Shown: positions 1 through 7,653 of the stretch, piece by piece
Layout: the number at the start of each line of letters is the position of its first letter
How positions within the stretch are numbered: the first letter of the stretch is position 1
DNA from: JBBQXK01 sp038209775
GTDB lineage: Bacteria; Pseudomonadota; Alphaproteobacteria; Rhodobacterales; Rhodobacteraceae
Assembly (NCBI GenBank): GCA_038209775.1
Contig: JBBQXK010000059.1
Coordinates: forward strand, 1 to 20,103
Direction: 5' to 3'
DNA length: 20,103 bases
Made by a program: the position numbers and the translations under genes
The notes under the pieces: model-generated
What the model saw: only the letters and a program-made list of their open reading frames with translations
The model's database searches: none
Told to the model about the DNA's origin: nothing

Positions 1-1139
1 TACTGCGACAGGATCGTCAGCGCATCGGCGTCGAGGACGAGTCGGGGCAGGCCCCGACCTACATTTTTGGTGTTCTCGCGCGCCCCGGTCCCCGTAGGTC
101 GGGGCCTACCCCGACTCCCCAACGCCACCCCCACCAACCCCGCCTCGCGCGCGCCAACCCCCATTCCCGGCCCAAGGCACAGCGCGTTGATCCGCTTGTC
201 CTCCAGCGCCCCAACCAAAGCCTCTCCATCTGCCACCCCCCGCAGCATCACTGCATCCATCCGCGCGGCGTTCTCAAGGATCGCGTCCGGCGGACACCCC
301 ACCGTCACCACACCCGCCCCGATCCGCAACGCCCCCCGCGCCGCCATCCGCGCCGCCCCGCCTTGGCCAGAGGGGCCAGAGAGGATGAGGGCGTGGCCGT
401 GGGAGTATTTGTGCTTGGCCGAAGACTTCCGCAGCCGCACCAGCGGAGGGTTCGCAAGAATTACCCCACGGCCAGGATGATCACGAAGTCCGACTTCCAG
501 CCCGATGGAAGCGACATGAAGCTGTCCCGAGGCGCGGACCCCGTCAGCAAGGAAGTGACCAAGCTTCGGAGTGTGAAACGGCACGGTCACCTCCACGTAA
601 GGCAGCAACGCGCTTGCGCCGATCACGCGACCGCTGTCGGCACAGATGCCGGACAGTATGTCGACCGCGACAAAGCAGGTGTTTCCGCGCGTCTCGTAAA
701 GGTGGTGCGCAAAGCCAATCACCTCATTCGGCAGGTCTCGCGAAAGGCCTGTGCCGAAAAGCGCGTCTACGAACAGGTCCACGTCAGCGCCGGACCGCAT
801 TTTCAGGCGGGCCACCTCCCCCATCCCCAACCACCGCTCATAATTTACCCTTGCATCCGGCGGCAGCCGCTCGGGTTCGCCGTAGAGGAACACCTCCACT
901 TTCCAACCCCACTCCCCGAGCAGCCGTGCGACGACGAACCCGTCGCCGCCGTTGTTGCCCGGCCCGCACAGGACTACCGCCCGGTGCACAGTTGCCTTCC
1001 GCTCGGGCCATTCCTCGAAGATCGCCTCCACCACGCCGCGCCCCGCGCGCTCCATCAGTTCCAGCCCGGTCACAACACCACTGGCAATCGCTGCCGCCTC
1101 GATGGCGCGCATTTGGGCAGATGTAAGGAGTTCCGTCAT
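1..1139 (-). CDS. nnr: Bifunctional NAD(P)H-hydrate epimerase / ADP-dependent NAD(P)H-hydrate dehydratase (partial, runs off left edge)
   Basis: Repairs damaged NADHX and NADPHX: the N-terminal YjeF domain epimerises the R and S hydrates and the C-terminal ribokinase-like domain dehydrates the S form using ADP. Reading the minus strand from the ATG at 1139 gives an open frame of about 379 codons to the window edge. The N-terminal domain shows CGPGNNGGDGFVVARLL near residue 58, FVDALFGTGL and a VAVD..SG motif. After about residue 215 comes the dehydratase domain, with KHKYSHGHALILSGP, GAGVVTVGCPP, CLGPGMGVG and LVLDADAL. The C-terminus with the usual catalytic end lies outside the window. The start is supported by an AGGAGTT-like sequence that falls inside the early codons and by family alignment. 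Between the GPGMGVG region and LDADAL the frame carries a 25-codon palindromic insertion, annotated separately. It is divergent from glnB. Assignment is confident; the full length is unknown. Confidence 0.9.
   Translation of the reverse strand, partial: MTELLTSAQMRAIEAAAIASGVVTGLELMERAGRGVVEAIFEEWPERKATVHRAVVLCGPGNNGGDGFVVARLLGEWGWKVEVFLYGEPERLPPDARVNYERWLGMGEVARLKMRSGADVDLFVDALFGTGLSRDLPNEVIGFAHHLYETRGNTCFVAVDILSGICADSGRVIGASALLPYVEVTVPFHTPKLGHFLADGVRASGQLHVASIGLEVGLRDHPGRGVILANPPLVRLRKSSAKHKYSHGHALILSGPSGQGGAARMAARGALRIGAGVVTVGCPPDAILENAARMDAVMLRGVADGEALVGALEDKRINALCLGPGMGVGAREAGLVGVALGSRGRPRPTGTGARENTKNVGRGLPRLVLDADALTILSQ
41..115. repeat. 75-bp REP-like palindromic element inserted in frame in nnr
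   Basis: Two 22-nt arms (41-62 and 94-115) are reverse complements with a single mismatch, separated by 31 nt. Each arm is itself a near-palindrome built on GTCGGGGC/GCCCCGAC, so the element can form either one long stem or two small hairpins. Its length is exactly 75 bp (25 codons). The host reading frame stays open through it, adding an Arg/Gly/Pro-rich peptide just before the conserved LDADAL of the dehydratase domain, where homologues as I recall them have only a short loop. This is seen directly in the sequence; calling it a mobile REP or RPE-like unit is inference. Confidence 0.75.
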
Positions 1140-1314
1140 GCCACCCACCCCTTTGTTTTCAAACAGCCCATAAATTCATCGCAACGCACAGTGATAAGGC
1201 ACAGCGCCGCGATTCCCCAAGGCCCTGCCGACTGCCCCTGCCGTCTCCGATTGTTCACCGGCGGGCGGCATGGTGTGTCGCCACTGCAGCATGCGGAACC
1301 CGGAGAGTCGGCCC

Positions 1315-1653
1315 ATGAAGAAGATCGAGGCGATCATCAAGCCCTTCAAGCTGGATGAAGTGAAAGAGGCGCTTCAGGAAGCCGGAATCCAGGGCCTGTC
1401 GGTGACCGAAGTCAAGGGCTTCGGCCGCCAGAAAGGCCATACCGAGCTTTACCGCGGGGCCGAATACGTGGTCGACTTCCTGCCCAAGGTGAAGATCGAG
1501 ATCGTCCTGACCGATGACATGGTCGACGTGGCCGTACAGGCCATCATCGCCGCCGCGCGCACCGACAAGATCGGCGACGGCAAGATATTCGTCAGCCATG
1601 TCGAACAGGCGATCCGCATCCGCACCGGCGAAACCGGCGACGACGCCGTCTGA
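1315..1653 (+). CDS. glnB: Nitrogen regulatory protein PII
   Basis: Trimeric cytosolic PII signal protein that senses 2-oxoglutarate, ATP/ADP and, by uridylylation, glutamine, and controls glutamine synthetase adenylylation and NtrB/NtrC. The 112-residue product begins MKKIEAIIKPFKLDEVKEAL and has the standard PII length. Tyr51 in the T-loop (GHTELYRGAEYVVDF) is the uridylylation site. The second PII signature, TDKIGDGKIFV, is present near residues 83-93. An upstream in-frame ATG at 1270 is rejected because PII proteins start at MKKI and a GGAGAG Shine-Dalgarno-like sequence lies just before 1315. It is followed after 70 bp by glnA, the classic alphaproteobacterial glnBA pair, where PII regulates the neighbouring product. 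Presence of Tyr51 and the glnA linkage favour GlnB over GlnK. I found no convincing sigma-54 site upstream. Confidence 0.96.
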   Translation: MKKIEAIIKPFKLDEVKEALQEAGIQGLSVTEVKGFGRQKGHTELYRGAEYVVDFLPKVKIEIVLTDDMVDVAVQAIIAAARTDKIGDGKIFVSHVEQAIRIRTGETGDDAV

Positions 1654-1723
1654 ACAACGGGGCGGTCTGATCCATTCCGGGCCGCAGGGCCCCCACGAAA
1701 CACCTGACGAAAAGGAACCCCCG

Positions 1724-3133
1724 ATGAGCACAGTCAAGGACGCCCTGAAACTGATGAAGGACGAGGAGGTCGAATATGTCGACATCCGCTTTACCGATCC
1801 CAAGGGCCGGTTGCAGCATGTGACGCTGATCGCCGATCTGGTGGACGAGGATCTGTTCGAGGAAGGCTTCATGTTCGATGGCTCGTCCATCGCCGGATGG
1901 AAATCCATCGACCAGTCCGACATGAAGCTGATGTTCGACCCGTCATCGGTCTACATCGACCCCTTCTATGCCGAAAAGACCATGTGCATCCATTGCGTCG
2001 TGGTCGAGCCTGACACGGGTGAGGCCTACAGCCGCTGCCCCCGCCAGACGGCGGTCAAGGCCGAGGCGTACCTCAAATCGTCCGGCATCGGCGACGACTT
2101 CTATTGCGGCCCCGAGGCCGAGTTTTTCATCTTCGACGACGTCCGCTATTCGGTGACGCCGCGCAAGGTGTCGTATGAGATCGACGCCGATGCCGCCGCA
2201 TGGAACACCGACGCGGTGCGCGAAGGTGGCAACTACGGCCACATCGCCCCGCACAAGGGTGGCTACTTCCCGGTGAACCCGGTGGACGAGGCGCAGGATC
2301 TGCGCGGCGAGATGCTGTCGACGATGAAGCGGATGGGCATGAAGGTCGACAAGCACCACCACGAGGTTGCCACCTGCCAGCACGAACTGGGTCTGGTGTT
2401 CGGCAGCCTGGTCGCGCAGGCCGACAACATCATGAAATACAAGTACGTGATCCACAACGTGGCCCACGCGTACGGCAAGACCGTGACCTTCATGCCCAAG
2501 CCGATGAAGGGCGACAACGGCAGTGGCATGCACGTCAACATGTCGATCTGGAAGGGTGGCAAGCCCCTGTTCGCAGGTGACAAATACGCTGACCTGAGCC
2601 AGGAGGCACTGTGGTTCATCGGCGGCATCATCAAGCATGCCAAGGCCCTGAACGCGCTGACCAACCCCGGCACAAACAGCTACAAGCGCCTGATCCCGGG
2701 GTTTGAGGCGCCGGTTCTCTTGGCCTATTCCGCCCGCAACCGCTCGGGCGCGGTCCGTATTCCGTGGACCGAATCGCCGAAAGCCAAGCGTGTCGAGGCC
2801 CGCTTCCCCGATCCGTCCGCGAACCCCTATCTCGCGTTTTCGGCGCTGTTGATGGCTGGTCTTGATGGCATCAAGAACAAGATCGACCCCGGTCCTGCAT
2901 CCGACAAAGACCTGTACGATCTGCCGCCCGAAGAACTGGCCGCCATCCCCACCGTCTGCGGGTCACTGCGCGAGGCGCTGGAAGAGCTGGAAAAGGACCA
3001 CGAGTTCCTGCTGACAGGCGACGTGTTCACCAAGGACCAGCTTGAGGGCTACATGGCGCTCAAGTGGGAAGAGGTCTACGCCTACGAGCACACGCCGCAC
3101 CCGATCGAGTATCAGATGTACTATTCCTGCTGA
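1724..3133 (+). CDS. glnA: Glutamine synthetase type I
   Basis: Dodecameric cytosolic enzyme making glutamine from glutamate, ammonia and ATP, the main ammonia-assimilation step. The product is 469 residues, the usual GSI length. Visible family blocks are FDGSSIAGW near residue 50, EAEFFIFD (metal-binding Glu), KGGYFPVNPVD, HHHEVATCQHELG, GSGMHVNMS with the catalytic loop region, NRSGAVRIPW, and EARFPDPSANPYLAFSALLMAGLDGI. Tyr398 in the KDLYDLPPEE segment is the adenylylation site, so this is the beta subtype regulated by GlnE. The start at 1724 is preceded by AAAGGA at proper spacing; the longer in-frame extension overlaps glnB and has no family support. It is co-directional with glnB and ends just before a strong terminator, which implies a two-gene operon. 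Confidence 0.98.
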   Translation: MSTVKDALKLMKDEEVEYVDIRFTDPKGRLQHVTLIADLVDEDLFEEGFMFDGSSIAGWKSIDQSDMKLMFDPSSVYIDPFYAEKTMCIHCVVVEPDTGEAYSRCPRQTAVKAEAYLKSSGIGDDFYCGPEAEFFIFDDVRYSVTPRKVSYEIDADAAAWNTDAVREGGNYGHIAPHKGGYFPVNPVDEAQDLRGEMLSTMKRMGMKVDKHHHEVATCQHELGLVFGSLVAQADNIMKYKYVIHNVAHAYGKTVTFMPKPMKGDNGSGMHVNMSIWKGGKPLFAGDKYADLSQEALWFIGGIIKHAKALNALTNPGTNSYKRLIPGFEAPVLLAYSARNRSGAVRIPWTESPKAKRVEARFPDPSANPYLAFSALLMAGLDGIKNKIDPGPASDKDLYDLPPEELAAIPTVCGSLREALEELEKDHEFLLTGDVFTKDQLEGYMALKWEEVYAYEHTPHPIEYQMYYSC

Positions 3134-3160
3134 GCCGGCAGGCCAATCACCAAGACATCG

Positions 3161-3188
3161 CGCCGCCCGGTTTCCGGGCGGCGTTTTT
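3161..3188 (+). terminator. Intrinsic terminator of glnBA
   Basis: A perfect 10-bp GC stem (CGCCGCCCGG / CCGGGCGGCG) closes a TTT loop and is followed immediately by TTTTT, 27 bases after the glnA stop. This is the textbook Rho-independent arrangement for rightward transcripts. Confidence 0.93.
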
Positions 3189-3255
3189 GTTTGTCAGATC
3201 CTGTCCCGATCCTCATCCTCAATATTGAATTGCGGGTTTCTCGGGGTCATAAATC

Positions 3256-3582
3256 GTGAGTTGGTCGTATGTCTTTTCGGGCAGCAGTGCCATCAATCCG
3301 CGAGAGCGAACTGAATACGATTTTCCTTACAAGGACGAACTCCTTTCGGCAACCGACGACACGGCCGTAAAGAAATACGAGGCCTTGGCGAAAATCGCGC
3401 TGCATGCCTGATCACGCCGTTTCCCGCATAGCTGGTTTGGCCCGCTGGGGGCTGCGGTCGTGACCGGTATCTTCGTTCTTTTCGCAACGGTCTACTCGCA
3501 CTGGTCACAGCAAGTGGCCGACCGCACGGCACGCGCCGAAATCGCAAAGCACAACCATATCGGACAGTTGTCGCGCCTATGA
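3256..3582 (+). pseudogene. Decayed membrane-anchored reading frame with internal stop
   Basis: No known family recognised. One frame reads from a possible GTG at 3256 through a plausible protein segment (EYDFPYKDELLSATDDTAVK), meets TGA at 3409-3411, then continues open to TGA at 3580-3582. The second half contains a clear hydrophobic helix (GAAVVTGIFVLFATVYSHW) followed by a charged stretch (ADRTARAEIAKHNH). Amino-acid composition looks protein-like on both sides of the stop, which suggests a gene broken by a point mutation. No good ribosome binding site was found for the GTG, and a stop codon lies two codons upstream of it. It follows the glnA terminator, so it would need its own promoter. 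Alternatives are two unrelated small genes or chance frames. Confidence 0.3.
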
Positions 3583-3628
3583 CAAGTCGGGCTTCAACTC
3601 CAGCCCACGCGCAAGCTGTGGACTGGAG

Positions 3629-3901
3629 TTGTCGGCACCCTCTGGCATGGTCTTTGCCGCAATGGCATCCCCCGATGGATTGCCGTTCGAGATCGTGTCC
3701 GAAAACTACCGCAATCGCGACGGGTCGGCGGTCCGCGACGCGGTGACGGTTGTCGCGACGGACGCCGACGACGCGCGGTTTCCGGTCAGGATTGCGGGAA
3801 CCATCGGCTGCACGAACTCAAGGGGCACCGGACGCACCTGCAAGACCACGGCCACGATTGCCGCGCGCGCCTTTCCAAAGGCCTGCACTGCGTTGTTCTG
3901 A
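3629..3901 (+). CDS. Hypothetical 90-residue protein, possibly the frameshifted tail of the preceding decayed frame
   Basis: Not recognised. The frame opens well before the first ATG at 3629 (a YDKSGFNSSP segment precedes it without a stop), in the reading frame next to that of the membrane segment ending at 3582. A single frameshift near 3560-3580 would therefore join a TM anchor to this domain. The segment around FEIVSENYRNRDGSAVRDAVTVVATDADD has G/C-rich third positions like real genes of this genome. A cysteine pair (GCTNSRGTGRTC) would suit an exported domain. No Shine-Dalgarno supports the ATG. From 3902 to 4097 I see no convincing gene. It could be a remnant of the same broken gene or a small independent gene. 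Confidence 0.3.
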   Translation: MSAPSGMVFAAMASPDGLPFEIVSENYRNRDGSAVRDAVTVVATDADDARFPVRIAGTIGCTNSRGTGRTCKTTATIAARAFPKACTALF

Positions 3902-4097
3902 TGCGATTGGCTGCCACCACCACAACCCCAGCGCCGTCATGGTGTACGTCAGCGCCACCACAGGCCCAACCGCCGCTGCCGGGAACAGTCGGCCAGGCGT
4001 GTTTCCGCAAGGCGGTGCAATAGGCCCCCCCGCCGCCACGATCCTGCCACGTTTCACAGGCTTTCATGGCCCTGCAAGAACGGAGGCCCGTGCGGTC

Positions 4098-4904
4098 ATG
4101 GCATCCTTTTCAACCGATCCCGGTTCACCCGGCGACAAACCCGACGGGCCCCAGCCCCGGCTCTGGGCCGAAGGGCGTCAGCGCCCCGGTTTTGACATGC
4201 GCGCCTTCCTGCGCGTGTCGGTGGCCAACAGCCGCGCGGTCGCGGCGCCGGTGCTGCTGGCCTGTGCCGGGCACATCCACCGCTTCGGTTCCCGGGTCGA
4301 GGATGGCTTTCTGCGCATTCCCGCCAACCGTCTGGGGCGCAGCGGCAAATGGCTGCCCAGCCACGTCAGCACCGGGCGTCGCCTGCACGACACCGCCGCC
4401 CTGACCCGCATCGCCGCCGAAGCGGCACGCGGACCAGAGCCGGTAAAGCCCATGCCGTTCCGTGGCTGGAACGATGCCGCCACCCCTGCACCCACGCCCA
4501 CGCCGCCGGCCCCCGAACACCCGCACGATGCCAGCCCGATGGCCGACCGCCCGCCGGTGCAGCGCCCAAAGCGGCCCGCACCCCTGCCGATGCCCCAACC
4601 CAATACCAGCGCCGACAGCGACCGCGACACGCTAGAGGCGATCCGCAACCTGATGCACACGTCGGCGGTCGAACCCGCCCGCGCCACACGCAGCCCCAAG
4701 GCCCCGGCAGCCCCGCCGCCGATGGCCACCGGCGCCGACGCATTGCCCGACCTTGCCCCCGCCGAACCGACCCCCCGCAGCGCGCTGTTCAAGCTGACAG
4801 GCCAGGTGCTTGGGTCGATTGCGGTCGGGCTGGCGCTGCCTGTGGGCATGGTCAAGGCCACCATCGCCGTCGCCCGGGGCGAGGATTTGCGTCAGGTCTC
4901 CTGA
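4098..4904 (+). CDS. Hypothetical protein with proline-rich middle and hydrophobic C-terminal helix
   Basis: The function is not recognised. The ATG at 4098 has GGAGG about ten bases upstream and gives 268 residues. Residues 30-110 look folded (VLLACAGHIHRFGSRVEDGFLRIPANRLG, then KWLPSHVSTGRRLHDTAALTRIAAEAA). Residues 115-225 are a low-complexity Pro/Ala-rich linker. The last 40 residues hold a hydrophobic stretch (LGSIAVGLALPVGMVKATIAV) ending in a short polar tail, so a membrane-associated, tail-anchored topology is possible. The open frame extends upstream to 3750 but that part is Arg/Pro-rich with no ribosome binding site, so I reject it. It ends six bases from the oppositely oriented DUF3445 gene. 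The reading frame and start are fairly secure; the role is open. Confidence 0.65.
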   Translation: MASFSTDPGSPGDKPDGPQPRLWAEGRQRPGFDMRAFLRVSVANSRAVAAPVLLACAGHIHRFGSRVEDGFLRIPANRLGRSGKWLPSHVSTGRRLHDTAALTRIAAEAARGPEPVKPMPFRGWNDAATPAPTPTPPAPEHPHDASPMADRPPVQRPKRPAPLPMPQPNTSADSDRDTLEAIRNLMHTSAVEPARATRSPKAPAAPPPMATGADALPDLAPAEPTPRSALFKLTGQVLGSIAVGLALPVGMVKATIAVARGEDLRQVS

Positions 4905-4910
4905 ACCCGC

Positions 4911-5693
4911 TCACCGCGACTTGTGGATCGGATGCGCCGCCAGCGCCTCGGCCTGTTCGGGGGTCAGGTCCGACACCGCCACCAGATAGGTATGGATGCT
5001 GAACACCACGGCCCGCGTCTGCGGCAGCCGGATCAGGCATTGCCGTTCCGCCCGCACATAGGGCATCGCGTCCCCCGACAGCGCCCTCGGGTGATCCTCG
5101 GACAGGGGGTTGAACAGGGCCGCGCGCGACAGATGCGCGTTCATCCGCCACATCGGCGTCTCGGGGCGCACCGCGTCCATCAGGCGCTGCACCCGCCGCG
5201 CCACGTCATCGGTATACTTCACCACCGGCGCATGGATGCGCAGCATCGGACGGCCCAGCTTTTCCGCCAGAACCCACCCGGCGGGAAAACACAGGATGGC
5301 ACCCGTCAGCATATGCTCGCCCGCGCCATCCTCCTGCATCAGGCAGAAATCGTTCTGCAACAACCGCCCCAGCGTCAAAAGGGGCGGTCCCTCGGCCACC
5401 ACCACCCCATCGGGCCGCCGCCACCCGCCCGGCACCTGCATGATCCCCAACCCCGGCAGGCGACCCCGCACCAGCGCCCACAACTCTGCCGCCGCCGCCT
5501 CCGCCCCCGGCATGGCCGTATGCACCAGTGTCTCGCGCTCGGCAATCAGCGCATCGCGCAGCGCCATCTGGCCCGCATAGACCTCATCCACCCGCAGCCA
5601 GTCGTCCATATCCAACGGCATCACCCCCGGCAGACGCCTGCTGCGCGGGTCGGCCCAGGGGGCAAAGGGCAGGGCAGGGTGCAATACGGTCAT
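4911..5693 (-). CDS. DUF3445 haem-dependent oxidative N-demethylase-like protein
   Basis: Resembles the DUF3445/HODM family, haem proteins that oxidatively demethylate secondary amines such as dimethylamine and often work with flavin or ferredoxin reductase subunits. The 260-residue product shows the family core NDFCLMQE (residues 114-121), GEHMLTGAILCFPAGWVLAEKLG (125-147), the LRIHAPV segment with a conserved His (His154), and WRMNAHLSRAALFNP (182-196). I chose the ATG at 5693 because MTVLHPALPF matches the usual short N-terminus; an ATG ten codons upstream and a much longer upstream opening (to 6008, overlapping dddP antisense) have no support. It is divergent from dddP with about 120 bp between starts. 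No partner reductase is in the window. Family call is good; the actual substrate is unknown. Confidence 0.8.
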   Translation of the reverse strand: MTVLHPALPFAPWADPRSRRLPGVMPLDMDDWLRVDEVYAGQMALRDALIAERETLVHTAMPGAEAAAAELWALVRGRLPGLGIMQVPGGWRRPDGVVVAEGPPLLTLGRLLQNDFCLMQEDGAGEHMLTGAILCFPAGWVLAEKLGRPMLRIHAPVVKYTDDVARRVQRLMDAVRPETPMWRMNAHLSRAALFNPLSEDHPRALSGDAMPYVRAERQCLIRLPQTRAVVFSIHTYLVAVSDLTPEQAEALAAHPIHKSR

Positions 5694-5815
5694 GGCACAC
5701 AGCCCTAGCAAACCCGCCCGCATCCCGCCACGCCCAAAAGCGACCTCACCCCGTCGCCCCTGCGCGCGCGAAACCCGCGCCCGCCCCGCACCTTGCGGCG
5801 AAGGAGACCCGCCGC

Positions 5816-7150
5816 ATGAACACCCCCTTCCGCCGCAAGATCGACCCCACCCGCGGCGACCGCCTCGGCGACGGCACCCCCAACGATGCCGACCGGGTCG
5901 AAATCGGTCCAACCCAATTGGCCTTCGCCGAATGGCAGGCCGCCGGTCTGACCCTGCCCAACCTCGCCCGCATGCGCCACGACCGCTGGGCGCGCCTGAC
6001 CCAGGCACTGGTCGACCGCGACTATGCGGGCCTTCTGATGTTCGACCCCCTGAACATCCGCTACGCCACTGACACCACCAACATGCAGGTCTGGAACACC
6101 CACAACCCGTTCCGCGCCTGCCTTCTGTGCGCCGACGGCCATATGGTGATGTGGGAATACAAGAATTCGCCCTTCCTCGTGACCTTCAACCCGCTGGTCA
6201 AGGAACTGCGCTCGGGCGCCACCTTCTTCTACAACTCCTCCGGCGACCGGGGTCAGGCCGCCGCCACCGCCTTTGCCGCACAGGTCACCGAAATCCTCGC
6301 CGAACACGCAGGCACCAATCGCCGCCTCGGCGTCGACAAGATCATGGTCCACGGCCTGCGCGCACTCGAAGCCGCCGGGTTCGAGGTGATGGAGGGTGAA
6401 GAGGTCACCGAACGCACCCGCGCCATCAAGACCCCCGACGAGATCCTTGCCATGCGCTGCGCCCACCACGCCTGCGAGGCGGGCATTGCCGAGATGGAGG
6501 CGTTCACCCGTGCCAATGTTCCGAACGGCAGCGTCAGCGAAGACGCCATCTGGGCCGAACTCCATGCCGCCAACATCCGCCGCGGCGGCGAATGGATCGA
6601 GACGCGGCTGTTGGCCTCCGGCCCCCGCACCAACCCATGGTTTCAGGAATGCGGCCCGCGCATCGTGCAACCCGATGAAATTGTGGCGTTTGATACCGAC
6701 CTGATCGGCGCCTACGGCTTTTGCATCGACATCAGCCGCACCTGGTGGGTCGGCGACGGCAAGCCCACCAACGCCATGGTCAGCGCCTTTGGCCACGCGA
6801 TGGACCACATCCGCGACCATCAGACGCGCCTGAAACCCGGCGTGTCGATCCGCGAACTGACCTTTGGCGGCCACCGGCTTGACCCGCAATACGACCGCCT
6901 CAAATACTCGTGCAAGATGCACGGCGTCGGCCTGTGTGACGAATGGCCCTACGTCTCCTACCCCGACGGCTGGACCGAGGGTGCCTTCGACGCCGTCCTC
7001 GAACCCGGCATGGTCCTGTGTGCCGAGGCTTTGGTCTCCCCCGACGGCGGCACCTTCTCGATCAAGCTGGAAGACCAGATCCTCATCACCGAAACCGGTT
7101 GCGAAAACCTGACCCGCTACCCCTTCGACCCCCGCCTTTCGGGCGGTTGA
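5816..7150 (+). CDS. dddP: DMSP lyase DddP (M24-peptidase fold)
   Basis: Cleaves dimethylsulfoniopropionate to dimethyl sulfide and acrylate in the cytosol. DddP is an M24 metallopeptidase-fold protein repurposed as a lyase. The 444-residue product begins MNTPFRRKIDPTRG and matches the Roseobacter DddP pattern closely (GDGTPNDADRVEIGPTQLAF, FDPLNIRYATDTTNMQVWN). All six metal ligands are present: Asp293 and Asp295 (AFDTD), Asp305 (CIDIS), His369 (MHGVGL), Glu404 (LCAEA) and Glu419 (KLEDQ). These are offset by two from the numbering I recall for the Roseovarius nubinhibens enzyme (295, 297, 307, 371, 406, 421). Asp375 in GLCDEWP corresponds to the proposed catalytic Asp377 of the Ruegeria enzyme. 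AAGGAG precedes the ATG. It is divergent from the DUF3445 gene; no DMSP transporter or acrylate genes are nearby. Confidence 0.96.
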   Translation: MNTPFRRKIDPTRGDRLGDGTPNDADRVEIGPTQLAFAEWQAAGLTLPNLARMRHDRWARLTQALVDRDYAGLLMFDPLNIRYATDTTNMQVWNTHNPFRACLLCADGHMVMWEYKNSPFLVTFNPLVKELRSGATFFYNSSGDRGQAAATAFAAQVTEILAEHAGTNRRLGVDKIMVHGLRALEAAGFEVMEGEEVTERTRAIKTPDEILAMRCAHHACEAGIAEMEAFTRANVPNGSVSEDAIWAELHAANIRRGGEWIETRLLASGPRTNPWFQECGPRIVQPDEIVAFDTDLIGAYGFCIDISRTWWVGDGKPTNAMVSAFGHAMDHIRDHQTRLKPGVSIRELTFGGHRLDPQYDRLKYSCKMHGVGLCDEWPYVSYPDGWTEGAFDAVLEPGMVLCAEALVSPDGGTFSIKLEDQILITETGCENLTRYPFDPRLSGG

Positions 7151-7175
7151 CCCGGCTTCTTCCCGTTCCCCATTT

Positions 7176-7226
7176 CATCTTTGTCCAAATATCCCGGGGG
7201 TTCGGGGGCCGGCCCCCGTCTCCGCC
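7176..7226. repeat. Intergenic repeat with TTTGTCCAAATA core and GC hairpin (copy 1)
   Basis: Lies between the convergent ends of dddP and the small secreted gene. It consists of CATCTTTGTCCAAATA, a CCCGGGGG run, and a perfect 16-bp palindrome CGGGGGCCGGCCCCCG (7203-7218). The same core-plus-hairpin design appears twice more at 11751-11890. Position and hairpin suggest it could serve as a bidirectional terminator, although no T-run follows the stem. Similar sequences are, as I recall, common in Rhodobacteraceae intergenic DNA. Confidence 0.65.
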
Positions 7227-7241
7227 CAGCAAAGACCGCCC

Positions 7242-7622
7242 TCACAGTTCGATCTCGCCGCCCGGATCCAGCAGGTTGCCCGGCGGCAGCGGCGGCAACT
7301 TCGGCACCGGCGGCGCATCCGGTTTGCGCCGGATCAGGATATCGCCGTTCGGCATCCGCTCGGGGGCCTCGTAGTTCGCCACGTCCCCCATCATCTCGAC
7401 CAGCATCTTCAGACGCGGCCCCATTTCGCGCAACGCGGGCTCGATCTCGCGCAGCGCGTCGCTCATCTCGTCCAGCATCGGCTCCGCCTCGGACATCAGA
7501 CCGCGCAGCAGCAACCGCGCCCCCTCTTCGATCAGGCTGGTGCCGCTTTCGGGCGGCGTCTCTTCGGCGGCAACCGGGGCTACCCCCAGCGTCAGGCACA
7601 GGATCAGGGGCTTCAGGCGCAT
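7242..7622 (-). CDS. Small secreted acidic helical protein
   Basis: The 126-residue product starts with a typical Sec signal peptide: MRLK, a hydrophobic core PLILCLTLGVAPV, and an AxA-type cleavage site near residue 19. The mature part is a long amphipathic, acidic helix (about residues 28-80, with LLLRGLMSEAEPMLDEMSD and REIEPALREMGPRLKMLVEMM), then MPNGDILIRRKPDA and a Pro-rich tail. I recall similar roseobacter proteins being labelled AAA+ ATPase, but there is no Walker motif here, so that label would be wrong. It is last in a minus-strand run, 31 bp after the EEP gene. A periplasmic role is inferred; the function is unknown. Confidence 0.7.
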   Translation of the reverse strand: MRLKPLILCLTLGVAPVAAEETPPESGTSLIEEGARLLLRGLMSEAEPMLDEMSDALREIEPALREMGPRLKMLVEMMGDVANYEAPERMPNGDILIRRKPDAPPVPKLPPLPPGNLLDPGGEIEL

Positions 7623-7653
7623 GGGCTTGGTCCTCCGGGATGGTGGTATCCTG

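Noticed and set aside
1140..1314. Sigma-54 or NtrC site upstream of glnB
   Set aside because: A TGG..TGC pair near 1271-1287 has the wrong spacing for -24/-12, and no clear NtrC palindrome was found.
363..1358. Plus-strand open frame over the nnr gene and the glnB upstream region
   Set aside because: The minus strand carries the recognisable NAD(P)HX repair enzyme; this frame is a shadow.
3818..4057. Possible small minus-strand membrane protein (segment AAVGPVVALTYTMTALGLWWW)
   Set aside because: One plausible TM stretch, but the rest is Arg/Gly-rich noise, with no ribosome binding site or family; it overlaps the equally uncertain plus-strand frame.
5705..6922. Minus-strand open frame opposite dddP
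   Set aside because: Antisense shadow of dddP with repetitive Gly/Ala/Val composition.
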